This document shows, piece after piece, positions 21,734 through 29,578 of a stretch of 64,000 bases of DNA. Position 1 is the stretch's first letter, and every line of letters begins with the position of its first letter. Position numbers and translations under genes: made by a program. Under the pieces are notes generated by a model, which had not been told where the DNA came from, made no database searches, and was given only the letters and a program-made list of their open reading frames with translations. Source of the DNA: Kitasatospora sp. MMS16-BH015 (GTDB taxonomy: Bacteria > Actinomycetota > Actinomycetes > Streptomycetales > Streptomycetaceae); the NCBI RefSeq assembly GCF_002943525.1, contig NZ_CP025394.1:6215001-6279000 (forward strand), given 5' to 3'.

Positions 21734-21775
21734 GTGAAGGTACGGGGGCCTCAACGCGACCTGAGCGAAGGCGCG
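21714..21775 (+). repeat. 31-bp tandem duplication across the peptidase stop codon
   Basis: Two copies of a 31-bp unit (21714-21744, 21745-21775) that differ at four positions. The first copy contains the end of the M3 peptidase gene with its TGA; the second, non-coding copy repeats the codons and the TGA. Confidence 0.75.
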
Positions 21776-21821
21776 GGGGTGGGGCCGGGGTGATCCGGCC
21801 CCACCTGCGATGCTGGCCCGC

Positions 21822-22451
21822 ATGGGGATACCTGCGGTGCTCTTCGACGTGGACGGCGTGCTGCTCGACTCGACGGCCGGCTACCGGCGGGTCTGGGACG
21901 CCTGGTCCGCGCTGCGCGGCCTGGACCGGGAGCTGGTCTGGTCGCTGACCTTCGGCCGCCGCCCGGAGGACACCGTCCGCGATGTCGCGCCCGGGCTCGA
22001 CCCGGTGCGCGAACGGGCCGTGCTGGACGGCCTGTTGAGCGAGCTGGGGGCGGACTGCCCGCCGATCGCCGGCGCCGGCGAGCTGCTGCGCGCGCTCCCG
22101 GCCGACGGCTGGGCGCTGGCCACCTCGGGCAGCCGCGAGGTGGTGCACCGGCGGTTTGCCGCCGCCGGCCTGCCGCTGCCGGCCGTGCAGGTCTACGCGG
22201 CGGACGTCACGGCCGGCAAGCCCGCCCCCGACTGCTACCTGCTGGCCGCCCGCCGGCTCGGCCGGGCGCCGGCCGACTGCGTGGTGGTCGAGGACGCGCC
22301 CGCCGGGGTCGCCGCCGGCCGCGCGGCGGGCTGCACCGTCTACGGCCTGACCACCACGCACTCGACCGCCGAACTCCTCGGCGCCGACCGCTGCCTGCCC
22401 GATCTGGCCTCGGTGGCCCGCGAGTTGGGGCTGGCCCTGGCCGCTCAGTAG
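21822..22451 (+). CDS. HAD-superfamily hydrolase (beta-phosphoglucomutase / phosphatase type)
   Basis: About 209 residues. Motif I is LFDVDGVLLDS (nucleophile Asp9, Asp11), followed by a helical cap, motif II in ALATSGSREV, motif III Lys in TAGKPAPDCY, and motif IV VVVEDAPAGVAAGRAAGC. The sequence is typical of HAD subfamily IA enzymes acting on small phosphorylated sugars or metabolites. ATG 21822 begins right at the conserved fold; ATG 21810 would add four residues. Neither has a clear ribosome-binding site. No neighbour suggests a substrate. Confidence 0.85.
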   Translation: MGIPAVLFDVDGVLLDSTAGYRRVWDAWSALRGLDRELVWSLTFGRRPEDTVRDVAPGLDPVRERAVLDGLLSELGADCPPIAGAGELLRALPADGWALATSGSREVVHRRFAAAGLPLPAVQVYAADVTAGKPAPDCYLLAARRLGRAPADCVVVEDAPAGVAAGRAAGCTVYGLTTTHSTAELLGADRCLPDLASVARELGLALAAQ

Positions 22452-22747
22452 GCCGGGACGATGGAGAAGGAGCCGTTGCTCAGGCCGGCGGATCGCTGAA
22501 GAACTGCGGCGGGGCCGGGGAGCCGGAATGCGACATGGCGGAAACATGTCATGTCAGCTGGGTCTTGCTCTACCGTGGGCGCAGGCGCCGGGCCGGCGCC
22601 TGCCAGGGCGCGGTCGACCGGGTGGTGGGGGTGCGGTCGGGCCGGGGCGGAGGGGCGGTTCGTTTGTCAGGGTCGGGAGTTGGGGCTGGGGCCTCGGCGG
22701 TGTCCGGGGTGGCTGCCGGGGGCGGCGGTACCGGTGGTAGCGCCGGG

Positions 22748-23701
22748 ATGTTCGCCGGGCTGGGGTTGAGCGGGGCCGAGGAGGAGGTCTACCTCCTGCT
22801 GCTGACCGTGCCGGGCGGTTCGGCAGCTTGGCTCGGCGCCCGGTGCGGGCTGCCGCCGGGCCGAGTACCGGCCGCGCTGGAGGCGTTGGCGGCGCAGGGA
22901 CTGGTGGAGCGGCCGGCGACGGGCGGTGGTGCGTGGAGCGCGGTGCCGCCCGATGTGGCCCTGGAGGAGCTGGTGCTGCGCCGGGAGGTGGAGCTGCGCC
23001 GGGCCCGCGGCCGGATCACCGAACTCACCCGGGCCTACCGCCGCAGCCGCCCGGGCGCCGAGGCGGGCGAACTGGTCGAGGTGATCAGCGGTCGCGATTC
23101 CATCGCCGACCTCTGGCGCACCCTCCAACTCGGCGTCCGCGAACGGCTCCGGGTGCTCGACAAGCCGCCGTACGTGCGCCGCTCCGACCCGGAGACCGAA
23201 CTCGCCGTGCTGCGCCGGGGCGTGACGATGCACGTGGTGTACGAGAGCCGCGCACTGCTCGACCCCGACCGCCTCGCCGAGATCCGCACCCTCGCCCGGG
23301 CCGGCGAACAGGCCCGGGTGCTGCCCGAACTCCCGCTCAAACTGGCCCTGGTGGACGACCGCTGCGCCCTGCTGCCGGTGAGCGCCGGCAGTGAGCTGCA
23401 GAGCGTGCTGCTGGTGCGGCCCTCCTCGCTGCTGGACGCGCTGGTGGGCCTGTTCGAGCTGTACTGGTCGCACGCGCTCCGGCTGCCCGCCCCGGGCGGC
23501 GCGGAGGCGGGCCCGGAGGACCACCGGCACCGCCAGCTGCTCACCCTGCTGGCGGCGGGCCTCACGGACGAGAGCATCGCGCGGCAGATGGGTGTCTCGG
23601 CGCGGACGGTGCAGCGGTGGGTACGGGAGCTGATGGACCGGTTCGGGGCCCGGACGCGGTTCCAGGCGGGGATCCAGGCCGCCCGGGCGGATCTGCTGTA
23701 G
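22748..23701 (+). CDS. TrmB/LuxR-type transcriptional regulator
   Basis: About 317 residues from ATG 22748. The N-terminal part (about 1-75; LGLSGAEEEVYLLLL…ALEALAAQGLVERP) is a TrmB-like winged helix, the middle (about 90-235) resembles the phospholipase D-like sensor fold found in such proteins, and the C-terminus (about 255-315; LLTLLAAGLTDESIARQMGVSARTVQRWV) is a LuxR/GerE helix-turn-helix. This double-HTH layout is common in streptomycetes and usually orphan. The reading frame is open upstream to 22535, but those 71 codons are Gly/Ala/Val-rich, low-complexity and atypical, so I leave them out. Target genes are unknown. Confidence 0.75.
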   Translation: MFAGLGLSGAEEEVYLLLLTVPGGSAAWLGARCGLPPGRVPAALEALAAQGLVERPATGGGAWSAVPPDVALEELVLRREVELRRARGRITELTRAYRRSRPGAEAGELVEVISGRDSIADLWRTLQLGVRERLRVLDKPPYVRRSDPETELAVLRRGVTMHVVYESRALLDPDRLAEIRTLARAGEQARVLPELPLKLALVDDRCALLPVSAGSELQSVLLVRPSSLLDALVGLFELYWSHALRLPAPGGAEAGPEDHRHRQLLTLLAAGLTDESIARQMGVSARTVQRWVRELMDRFGARTRFQAGIQAARADLL

Positions 23702-23767
23702 CCGGGAGCCGCCCGGGGTGTGGGGGAGCCCGGATCAGCGGGCGGCTGCGGGACGGGGGTGGCCGGT

Positions 23768-23787
23768 CGCGCAGTGCCCCGCGCCCC
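23768..23787. repeat. Solo arm of the nested inverted-repeat element
   Basis: CGCGCAGTGCCCCGCGCCCC differs by one base from the reverse complement of the outer arm at 17646. No partner arm is nearby. It abuts the stop codon of the GH5 gene. Confidence 0.65.
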
Positions 23788-25200
23788 TTACGGGGTGACT
23801 GTGAGAGTGATGATGTCGCCCTGGTGGGCCTTGGGGAAGCGGAGTTGGATCCGGCCGTCGTGGTTGCGGCGGACGGCCGGAGTGCCGCCCACCGAGGCGG
23901 TGGGCGGGGCGGCGAGTTCGGTCCAGCCGGCGGCGGTGGTGCGGTCGGCGGTGAAGGTGAGGGTGTACGTGCCGTCCGCGAAGCGCTCGCTCACCGGGGT
24001 GCCCGCGAGGGCGGTGGCGTAGGGCGCGAAGACGGGTTCGTCGCCGGGGGCCGGGCGGCCGTCCGGGCCGAGGCCGCAGTAGCCGCCGTTGCCGTGGCAC
24101 CAGTACCACATCGTCCACCCGGCGGCGAAGCCGGACATCGCGGCCGTCTGCTGCCGCACCAGCTCGCGGTTGCCCGGCCGCCGGGCGTCCGGCGGCCCCC
24201 ACTCGCCGACCAGCACCGGCAGGTGGTGGGCCTGCGGGTAGGCGGTGATCGCGGCGGTGTAGGCGGTCACGAAGCCGTCGGTCGGGTCCCAGTCCTGGCC
24301 CGCCTCCACCGGGGTGGAGTAGAAGTGCGGCGCGTAGCCGATCCGTTGGGCGCCCGGGCGCGGGTCGCGGAAGCCGGGCAGCGCGGTCGGCACGCCCTGG
24401 CCGACCAGCACGGTGGGCTCGACGAACAGCCAGGAGCGGGTGTCGACGGTGCGGATCGCGGCGATCAGCCGTCGGTACATCCCGGCCAACCGGCCCCGTT
24501 CGAGCTCGGCCGAGGAGGCGGCCAGCACGGCCGGGTCGCTCGGGTCGCCGTCCACCGGGCCGAACGGCTCGTTGAACAGGTCGTAGCCGATCAGCGAGCG
24601 GTGGCCGCGCAGTTCGCGGGCGAGCCGGGTGTAGAAGTCGCTCTGCCAACGGCGCAGGTCGGGGTCGTCGTAGAGGTGCCGGAAGGCGGCCTGCACGGCC
24701 GGCTGGAAGTACCCGGCGAACCAGTCGTTCGGGTCCGGGACGAACGGCAGGCCGTCGTCGCGGGTGGCCCAGACCGGGACGCCGTCGTCGCCCCCGCCGT
24801 ACTTCGGCCCGTACACGTCCTGGTGGAAGTCGACCACGGCCCGCAGCCCGTACCGGTCGGCCCACCCCAACACCTGCTGGAGCCGCGCGAGTTGGTGCGG
24901 GTCGAGCCTGCCGCGGGTGGGTTCGAGCCGGGCCCAGGTGATGGCCACCCGGACCAGGGTGAAGCCGTGCTCGGCGATCGAGCGGACATCGGCCTCGGTG
25001 GTCTCGTCGTACTTGTCGATGTTGAAGCCGCGCAGGTCGAGCACCCGGCCCCGGTCGTCGGCGAACAGGGTGCGGCCGTCGGGCACGGTGACCGTGCCGG
25101 TGGGCTCGGGGGCCTGGGTGCGGGCCGCGGCGGGGGTGGCGGCGAGGCCGGTCAGGGTGGCGGCGGCCAGGGCCAGGGCGACGGTACAGCGGACACGCAC
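23788..25200 (-). CDS. Secreted GH5 glycosidase (endoglycosylceramidase-like)
   Basis: 470 residues with a signal peptide ending near AATPAAA (about residue 26). The TIM barrel shows the GH5 acid/base Glu211 in YDLFNEPFG and nucleophile Glu333 in LVGEWGPP. LRGFNIDKYDETT near 56-68, VVDFHQDVYGPKYGGG near 122-137 and a C-terminal beta domain (about 390-470) match the endoglycoceramidase group, which releases glycans from glycosphingolipids; a broader beta-glycosidase role is possible. GTG 25200 is chosen for the signal peptide and an AGAGG 8 nt before it. It is convergent to the TrmB/LuxR gene. Confidence 0.85.
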   Translation of the reverse strand: MRVRCTVALALAAATLTGLAATPAAARTQAPEPTGTVTVPDGRTLFADDRGRVLDLRGFNIDKYDETTEADVRSIAEHGFTLVRVAITWARLEPTRGRLDPHQLARLQQVLGWADRYGLRAVVDFHQDVYGPKYGGGDDGVPVWATRDDGLPFVPDPNDWFAGYFQPAVQAAFRHLYDDPDLRRWQSDFYTRLARELRGHRSLIGYDLFNEPFGPVDGDPSDPAVLAASSAELERGRLAGMYRRLIAAIRTVDTRSWLFVEPTVLVGQGVPTALPGFRDPRPGAQRIGYAPHFYSTPVEAGQDWDPTDGFVTAYTAAITAYPQAHHLPVLVGEWGPPDARRPGNRELVRQQTAAMSGFAAGWTMWYWCHGNGGYCGLGPDGRPAPGDEPVFAPYATALAGTPVSERFADGTYTLTFTADRTTAAGWTELAAPPTASVGGTPAVRRNHDGRIQLRFPKAHQGDIITLTVTP

Positions 25201-25285
25201 GGTGCACCTCTGCTCGGGGCGTGGGGCGGGTGGTGAGCGCCGATCCTGCCGCACCGCCCCGACCCGCACAAGAGGTGAGGGTCAC

Positions 25286-26011
25286 TCATGTTTCTTCGGT
25301 CGGAGCGGGATCGGCCGGTGCGGGATCGGTCTGCGCGGGGAGCGGAGCGGCGAGGGGGAGGGGGAGCTCGGCGGCGGCGGCCAGCCGGCCCCAGAGCAGG
25401 TCGGCCAGCGCCTGCACCATCCGGGAGCGCGGGCAGGGCCGCTGCTCCAGCCACCAGTCGCCGGCGGCCAGCACCATGCCGCTGATCGCCCGCCCCCAGG
25501 TCTCGGCGAGCAGCGGGCCGTCCGCGCCCAGGTCGACCCGGCCCCGCACGGCCTTGGTGATCTCGTCGGCGATCTGCTGGAGCGCTGGGGCGAGCGCGCT
25601 GCCGATGCCGGAGGGGTCGCCCGGCTCGGGGTGGGTGAGCAGCCGGTAGATCTGCGGGCGGGACTCGATCCCGGCCAGGTAGGTGTCCAGCACCCGCTCG
25701 ACCAGGTCGCGCCGCTCCAGCGGTTCGGCCAGGGTGGCCCGGATCGCGGTCAGCAGCCCGGCGGTATGACGGTCGGTCAGGGCCCGGATCAGACCGTGGC
25801 GATCGCCGAAGTGCCGGTAGAGGATCGGTTTGGTGATGCCTGCCTCGGCGGCGATGGCGTTCATGCTCACGCCGGGCCCGAAGCGCTGGACGGCGCGGTC
25901 CGCGGCGTTCAGTAGCTGCTCACGGCGGGGTTCGCCGGTGAGCGGCGCGGCGGAGTCGGGCAAAGGGGTGCTCCTCGGTGCGGGCCGTTGACATCTGCGG
26001 GCCGTTGACAT
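25286..26011 (-). CDS. TetR-family transcriptional regulator
   Basis: Up to 241 residues. A TetR helix-turn-helix is clear at about 29-75 (VSMNAIAAEAGITKPILYRHFGDRHGLI), followed by an all-helical ligand domain. The C-terminus ends in a Pro/Ala/Thr-rich tail. It is divergent from the acyl-CoA dehydrogenase, and a perfect 7-3-7 palindrome lies between, so it probably represses that gene in response to a fatty-acyl ligand (inference). ATG 26011 has no good ribosome-binding site; a TTG at 25963 has GAGGAG 7 nt upstream and may be the true start, giving 225 residues. The first codons are encoded by a 17-bp-period duplication. Confidence 0.85.
   Translation of the reverse strand: MSTARRCQRPAPRSTPLPDSAAPLTGEPRREQLLNAADRAVQRFGPGVSMNAIAAEAGITKPILYRHFGDRHGLIRALTDRHTAGLLTAIRATLAEPLERRDLVERVLDTYLAGIESRPQIYRLLTHPEPGDPSGIGSALAPALQQIADEITKAVRGRVDLGADGPLLAETWGRAISGMVLAAGDWWLEQRPCPRSRMVQALADLLWGRLAAAAELPLPLAAPLPAQTDPAPADPAPTEET
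25979..26010. repeat. Two direct repeats containing TTGACA
   Basis: TGCGGGCCGTTGACA occurs at 25979-25993 and 25996-26010 (period 17). Each copy carries a consensus -35 TTGACA on the plus strand, pointing toward the acyl-CoA dehydrogenase, and overlaps the TetR start region. Confidence 0.7.
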
Positions 26012-26042
26012 GCCTCGCCAATCAGTAGCAGACTCCTAGCGA

Positions 26043-26059
26043 TGTTACCCGAGGTAACA
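26043..26059. promoter_or_regulatory. TetR-type operator candidate
   Basis: Perfect palindrome TGTTACC-CGA-GGTAACA between the TetR gene and the acyl-CoA dehydrogenase. Size and symmetry fit a TetR-family dimer site, and GGTAAC half-sites occur in operators of fatty-acid regulators. Assignment is by position. Confidence 0.65.
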
Positions 26060-26132
26060 CCCCTGGTGGCGTGGGCATTCGCTCCTGAGTGCCGCCTCCT
26101 CCGCCCCACTCCCACCGACCGGAGGTCCCAGC

Positions 26133-27365
26133 ATGAGCACGTTCTCCCTCGACCCGGGCCCCGACCAGATCGCGGTGCGCGACTGGATCCACGGTTTCGC
26201 CGCCGATGTGATGCGTCCGGCTGCGGCGGAGTGGGACGAGCGCGAGGAGACGCCCTGGCCGATCATCCAGGAGGCCGCCAAAATCGGCCTGTACTCCCTG
26301 GACTTCTACGCCCAGCAGTACTTCGACCCCTCCGGCGTGGGCATCCCGATCACCATGGAGGAGCTGTTCTGGGGCGATGCGGGCCTGGGCCTGGCCATCG
26401 TCGGCACCACGCTGGCCTGCGTCTCGGTGCTCGCCAACGGCACCGACGAGCAGATCGGTACCTGGGCCCCGCAGATGTTCGGCACCCCGGACGACGTGAA
26501 GGTGGCCGCCTTCTGCTCCTCCGAGCCGGACGCCGGCTCGGACGTCTCCGCGCTGCGCACCAAGGCCGTCTACGACGAGGCCAAGGACGAGTGGGAGCTC
26601 AACGGCACCAAGACCTGGGCCACCAACGGTGGCATCGCCCACGTGCACGTGGTGGTCGCCACCGTCGACCCCACGCTGGGCGCGCGCGGTCAGGCCTCCT
26701 TCGTCATCCCGCCGGGCACGGCGGGGCTGAGCCAGGGTCAGAAGTTCAAGAAGCACGGCATCCGGGCCTCGCACACCGCCGAGGTCGTGCTCGACGGCGT
26801 CCGCATCCCCGGCAGCTGCCTGCTCGGCGGCAAGGAGAAGCTCGACGAGCGCCTGGCCAGGGCCCGCGAGGGCGTGCGCGGTGCTTCGAAGGGCAAGGGC
26901 GCCCGCAACGCGGCGATGGCCACCTTCGAGGCCTCCCGTCCGGCCGTCGGCGCCCAGGCAGTGGGCATCGCCCGGGCCGCGTACGAGGTGGCCCTCGACT
27001 ACGCCAAGACCCGGGTGCAGTTCGGCCGCCCGATCATCGAGAACCAGGGCATCGCCTTCCAGCTGGCCGACATGAAGACCCGGATCGACGCGGCCCGGCT
27101 GCTGGTCTGGCGGGCCTCCTGGATGGCCACCAACAACATCCCGTTCGAGTCGGCCGAGGGCTCGATGTCCAAGCTCTACGCGGGGGAGACGGCCAAGGCC
27201 GTCACCGCGCAGGCGATGCAGATCCTCGGCGGCAACGGCTACACCCGGGAGTACCCGGTGGAGCGGATGCACCGGGACAGCGCGATCTACTCGATCTTCG
27301 AGGGCACCAGCGAGATCCAGCGGCTGGTGATCGCCCGGAGCATCTCCGGGATGCCGATCCGGTAG
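26133..27365 (+). CDS. Acyl-CoA dehydrogenase
   Basis: An FAD-dependent enzyme for the first step of beta-oxidation, 410 residues. FAD and substrate-contact motifs AAFCSSEPDAGSDVSALRT and TWATNGGIAHVHVV are in the middle domain, and the catalytic base is Glu390 in YSIFEGTSEIQRL. GGAGG lies 7 nt before ATG 26133. A helical insertion near 235-255 (ERLARAREGVRGASKGKGARN) is longer and more basic than in medium-chain enzymes. Divergent from the TetR gene and convergent to an enoyl-CoA hydratase, so the neighbourhood is fatty-acid degradation. Chain-length preference is unknown. Confidence 0.93.
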   Translation: MSTFSLDPGPDQIAVRDWIHGFAADVMRPAAAEWDEREETPWPIIQEAAKIGLYSLDFYAQQYFDPSGVGIPITMEELFWGDAGLGLAIVGTTLACVSVLANGTDEQIGTWAPQMFGTPDDVKVAAFCSSEPDAGSDVSALRTKAVYDEAKDEWELNGTKTWATNGGIAHVHVVVATVDPTLGARGQASFVIPPGTAGLSQGQKFKKHGIRASHTAEVVLDGVRIPGSCLLGGKEKLDERLARAREGVRGASKGKGARNAAMATFEASRPAVGAQAVGIARAAYEVALDYAKTRVQFGRPIIENQGIAFQLADMKTRIDAARLLVWRASWMATNNIPFESAEGSMSKLYAGETAKAVTAQAMQILGGNGYTREYPVERMHRDSAIYSIFEGTSEIQRLVIARSISGMPIR

Positions 27366-27459
27366 CCGGGGCCGGGGTCGTGGTCGGGGCTGCCCCCGGG
27401 GCCGGGATCGGGCTCCGGGCCGGCCTCGGGAGTGGGACCGGTCCCGGAGCGGGTCGGTC

Positions 27460-28266
27460 TCAGAACCGGGGTTCGCGCCGTTCGAGGAAGGCGGCCAGGC
27501 CCTCCCGGACGTCCGGGGTCTCGCGGGAGGCGCGCTCCCAGGGGGCGAGGGCCTCCGCCGCCGCCTCGGGCGGGCCGGCCAGGGCGGCCTTGACCGCGCC
27601 GATGGTCTGCTGCGAACGGCGGGTCAGCAGCCGGGCGAACTCCAGCGCGCGGTCGTCCAGCCGGTCGGCGGGCAGCACCTCGTCCACCAGGCCGAACAGC
27701 TCGGCGCGGCGGGCGTCCACCAACTCCCCGGAGAGGAGCAGGTACTTGGCCCGGGCCACCCCGACCAACCGGGCCAGCCGGACGGTGGGCACCGCCGGGT
27801 AGACCACGCCGAGCTTGGCGGGCGTGATGCCGAGCCGGGCGTCCTCGGCCGCGAACCGCAGGTCGCAGGCGGCGGCCAACTGGCAGCCGCCACCCACGCA
27901 GTAGCCGTGCACCACGGCGATGGTCGGATGCGGGAAGGCGGCCAGCGCCTCCTCGGCCGCGACCCCGACCGCGTGGTACTCGTCCGCGGCCTGCGGATCG
28001 CCGTAGACCCCGGCCAGTTCGGCGATGTCCGCGCCCGCGCTGAAGGTGCCCCCGGCCCCGGTCAGCAGCAGCGCCCGGACCTCCGGCCGCTCGGCCAGCT
28101 GCGCCAGCACGGCCGGGAGGGCCTGCCACATCGCCTTCGTGACGGCGTTGCGCCGCGCCGGGCGGTCCAGCACCAGGGTCGCGACGCCGCCCTCGGCGAG
28201 GTGCGCCCGCAGACCGTCCACGCCGGTGTCCAGCGCGGTCGTCGGCGGCGTGGTGAGCGGTGGCAC
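27460..28266 (-). CDS. Enoyl-CoA hydratase/isomerase family protein
   Basis: A crotonase-fold protein of 268 residues. The oxyanion-hole segments are LTGAGGTFSAGADIAEL (about 68-84) and VHGYCVGGGCQLAAACD (about 118-134). It would hydrate trans-2-enoyl-CoA, the step after the neighbouring acyl-CoA dehydrogenase. The residue aligned with the catalytic Glu of hydratases in the LGVVYPAVPTVRL region is not clearly present, so an isomerase or other crotonase activity is possible. GTG 28266 has GGGAGG 8 nt upstream. RidA lies upstream in the same direction, separated by a 21-bp tandem repeat. Confidence 0.87.
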   Translation of the reverse strand: MPPLTTPPTTALDTGVDGLRAHLAEGGVATLVLDRPARRNAVTKAMWQALPAVLAQLAERPEVRALLLTGAGGTFSAGADIAELAGVYGDPQAADEYHAVGVAAEEALAAFPHPTIAVVHGYCVGGGCQLAAACDLRFAAEDARLGITPAKLGVVYPAVPTVRLARLVGVARAKYLLLSGELVDARRAELFGLVDEVLPADRLDDRALEFARLLTRRSQQTIGAVKAALAGPPEAAAEALAPWERASRETPDVREGLAAFLERREPRF

Positions 28267-28286
28267 GGCGGGGCCTCCCGGGGCTG

Positions 28287-28391
28287 GCTGGGTCAGCGGG
28301 GCCCGCAGCTGGGATGCCGGGGCCCACGGCTGTGCCGGCGGGGCCCGCAGCTCGGTCGGCGGGGCCCGCGGCTGGATTGGCGGGGCCCGCT
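28287..28391. repeat. 21-bp tandem repeat, five copies
   Basis: Five consecutive 21-bp units sharing a GGGGCCC core and a GCTG start (28287-28307, 28308-28328, 28329-28349, 28350-28370, 28371-28391), with several substitutions between copies. It fills the gap between the RidA stop codon and the hydratase ribosome-binding site; the last base is part of the RidA stop. Confidence 0.85.
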
Positions 28392-28810
28392 CAGCCTTCC
28401 ACAGCGGCTGTGGACGGCACCACGGCCGTCACTGTGATCTCCACCAACTGACCCGTGTAGCCCAGGGTGCTGACGCCGAGCAGGGTGGAGGTGTGCGGAC
28501 CGGCCGACAGACCGGACTCCAGGACCACCTCCCAGACCTCGGAGAGCGGCCCCGGCGCATCGGCCACCACGTACACCGTGGAGGCCACCACGTGCTCCAG
28601 CCCGCTGCCCACGTGGGCCAGCGCCACCGCCAGATTCGCCAGCACCTGCCGGGCCTGGGCCACGTGGTCGCCGGGCCCGACCAGTGCGCCGGCCGGGTCC
28701 AGCGGGACGCCGCCGGCCAGGAAGGCGAGCTGCTCACCGGCCGCGACGAGGGCCGTGTGGGCGTAGCCGGGTGGCGGGAAGAGGGCGGGGACGACGCTGT
28801 GCCGGGCCAT
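28391..28810 (-). CDS. RidA family protein
   Basis: 139 residues of the YjgF/YER057c/UK114 fold. RidA enzymes hydrolyse reactive enamine/imine intermediates, though many paralogues differ. Visible landmarks are LAFLAGGVPLDPAGALVG (about 28-45), the QARQVLANLAVALAHVGSGLEHVV helix and the C-terminal LVEITVTAVV strand. The catalytic Arg of canonical RidA (in the RVQ/CRVE region near the C-terminus) is not obvious, so this is more likely a divergent Rid subfamily. GAGGAG precedes ATG 28810. It lies in the fatty-acid neighbourhood without a clear link. Confidence 0.8.
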   Translation of the reverse strand: MARHSVVPALFPPPGYAHTALVAAGEQLAFLAGGVPLDPAGALVGPGDHVAQARQVLANLAVALAHVGSGLEHVVASTVYVVADAPGPLSEVWEVVLESGLSAGPHTSTLLGVSTLGYTGQLVEITVTAVVPSTAAVEG

Positions 28811-28945
28811 CGACGGGCTCCTCGGGCGGATCGGGTACGGGGCGAGTCCAGGGGATCGCGTACAGGGGATCGGGTACAGGGGTGGCTCGATTCTTCGCAG
28901 CCGCCCCGCACGCTGTCACCTGGATTTCGGCCCCGGGCCGTCCGG

Positions 28946-29509
28946 TCAGCCCTGGGCGTCGGCGGTCTTGAGGGGCCACTCGTGGCGGAGCAGCGACCAG
29001 AGCTCCTCGTCGTGGCGGACGCCGTTGTGCAGGTAGTACTCGCGCAGGACGCCGTCCAGGTGCATGCCCATCCGCTCGGCGACGGCGCGGCTGCGCAGGT
29101 TGTCGGTGGTGTTCCACCACTCGATGCGGTGGAGGCCGCGCTCCAGGAAGGCGTAGTCGATCAGGTGCCGGACGGCGGCGCTGATCAGGCCCTTGCCCTC
29201 GCCGGCCGGCTCCGTCCAGACACCGATCTCGCAGTTGCCGCTGGGGGCGTTGAAGCTCACGAACATCACGCCGCCGACCAGCGTGCCCTCCAGCCAGATC
29301 CCGTAGATCCGCCCGGTGTCGGTGGCCTGCCGGTCGGCGTAGCCCTGGAGGGTGGCCCGGGCCGAGTCCAGGTCGGTGGAGCGGGAGGCCCACGGGATCC
29401 ACGGGTCGATGGTGGCCCGACCCCGGTCGATGTGCGCCAGGAACTCGGCGGCCTGCCACGGCTCCAGCGGGCGCAGCTCGGCGCCGGGGGCGAGCGGGAT
29501 CGCGTACAT
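28946..29509 (-). CDS. RimL-type GNAT N-acetyltransferase
   Basis: 187 residues; belongs to the GNAT subgroup related to ribosomal-protein N-acetyltransferases. The acetyl-CoA loop is the GEGKGLI stretch, followed by AVRHLIDYAF; the conserved IEWWNTTDNLRSRAVAERMGM and EYYLHNGVRHDEELWSLL segments mark this subgroup. GGAGG lies 5 nt before ATG 29509. The longer reading to 30175 crosses the divergent TetR gene and is rejected. It is divergent from that TetR gene and shares a 69-nt promoter region holding a palindrome, so it may be its target. Confidence 0.87.
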   Translation of the reverse strand: MYAIPLAPGAELRPLEPWQAAEFLAHIDRGRATIDPWIPWASRSTDLDSARATLQGYADRQATDTGRIYGIWLEGTLVGGVMFVSFNAPSGNCEIGVWTEPAGEGKGLISAAVRHLIDYAFLERGLHRIEWWNTTDNLRSRAVAERMGMHLDGVLREYYLHNGVRHDEELWSLLRHEWPLKTADAQG

Positions 29510-29550
29510 GGTGCCTCCAGATGGGGGTGGGAGGGCTTCAGAGTACATAA

Positions 29551-29560
29551 CAAACGTTTG
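29551..29560. promoter_or_regulatory. Candidate TetR operator
   Basis: Perfect palindrome CAAACGTTTG in the region shared by the GNAT and TetR genes, just upstream of the TACCCT -10-like box. Placement fits autoregulation. Confidence 0.55.
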
Positions 29561-29565
29561 GTAGG

Positions 29566-29571
29566 TACCCT
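29566..29571 (+). promoter_or_regulatory. -10-like hexamer of TetR gene (leaderless)
   Basis: TACCCT, 7 nt before ATG 29579; the palindrome at 29551-29560 ends 5 nt before it. Confidence 0.45.
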
Positions 29572-29578
29572 GTTCCCC

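Noticed and set aside
17804..21823. A 1339-residue minus-strand frame reading through the M3 peptidase into the polymerase paralogue
   Set aside because: Its first ~780 residues are antisense to the peptidase and low-complexity. The polymerase has its own GTG start with a strong ribosome-binding site at 19489.
22535..22747. N-terminal extension of the TrmB/LuxR regulator
   Set aside because: The 71 codons are Gly/Ala/Arg-rich, low-complexity and precede a good fold start at 22748; ribosome-binding support is weak for both.
28287..28391. CRISPR array
   Set aside because: The units are directly adjacent with no spacers, and no cas genes are near. It is a simple tandem repeat.
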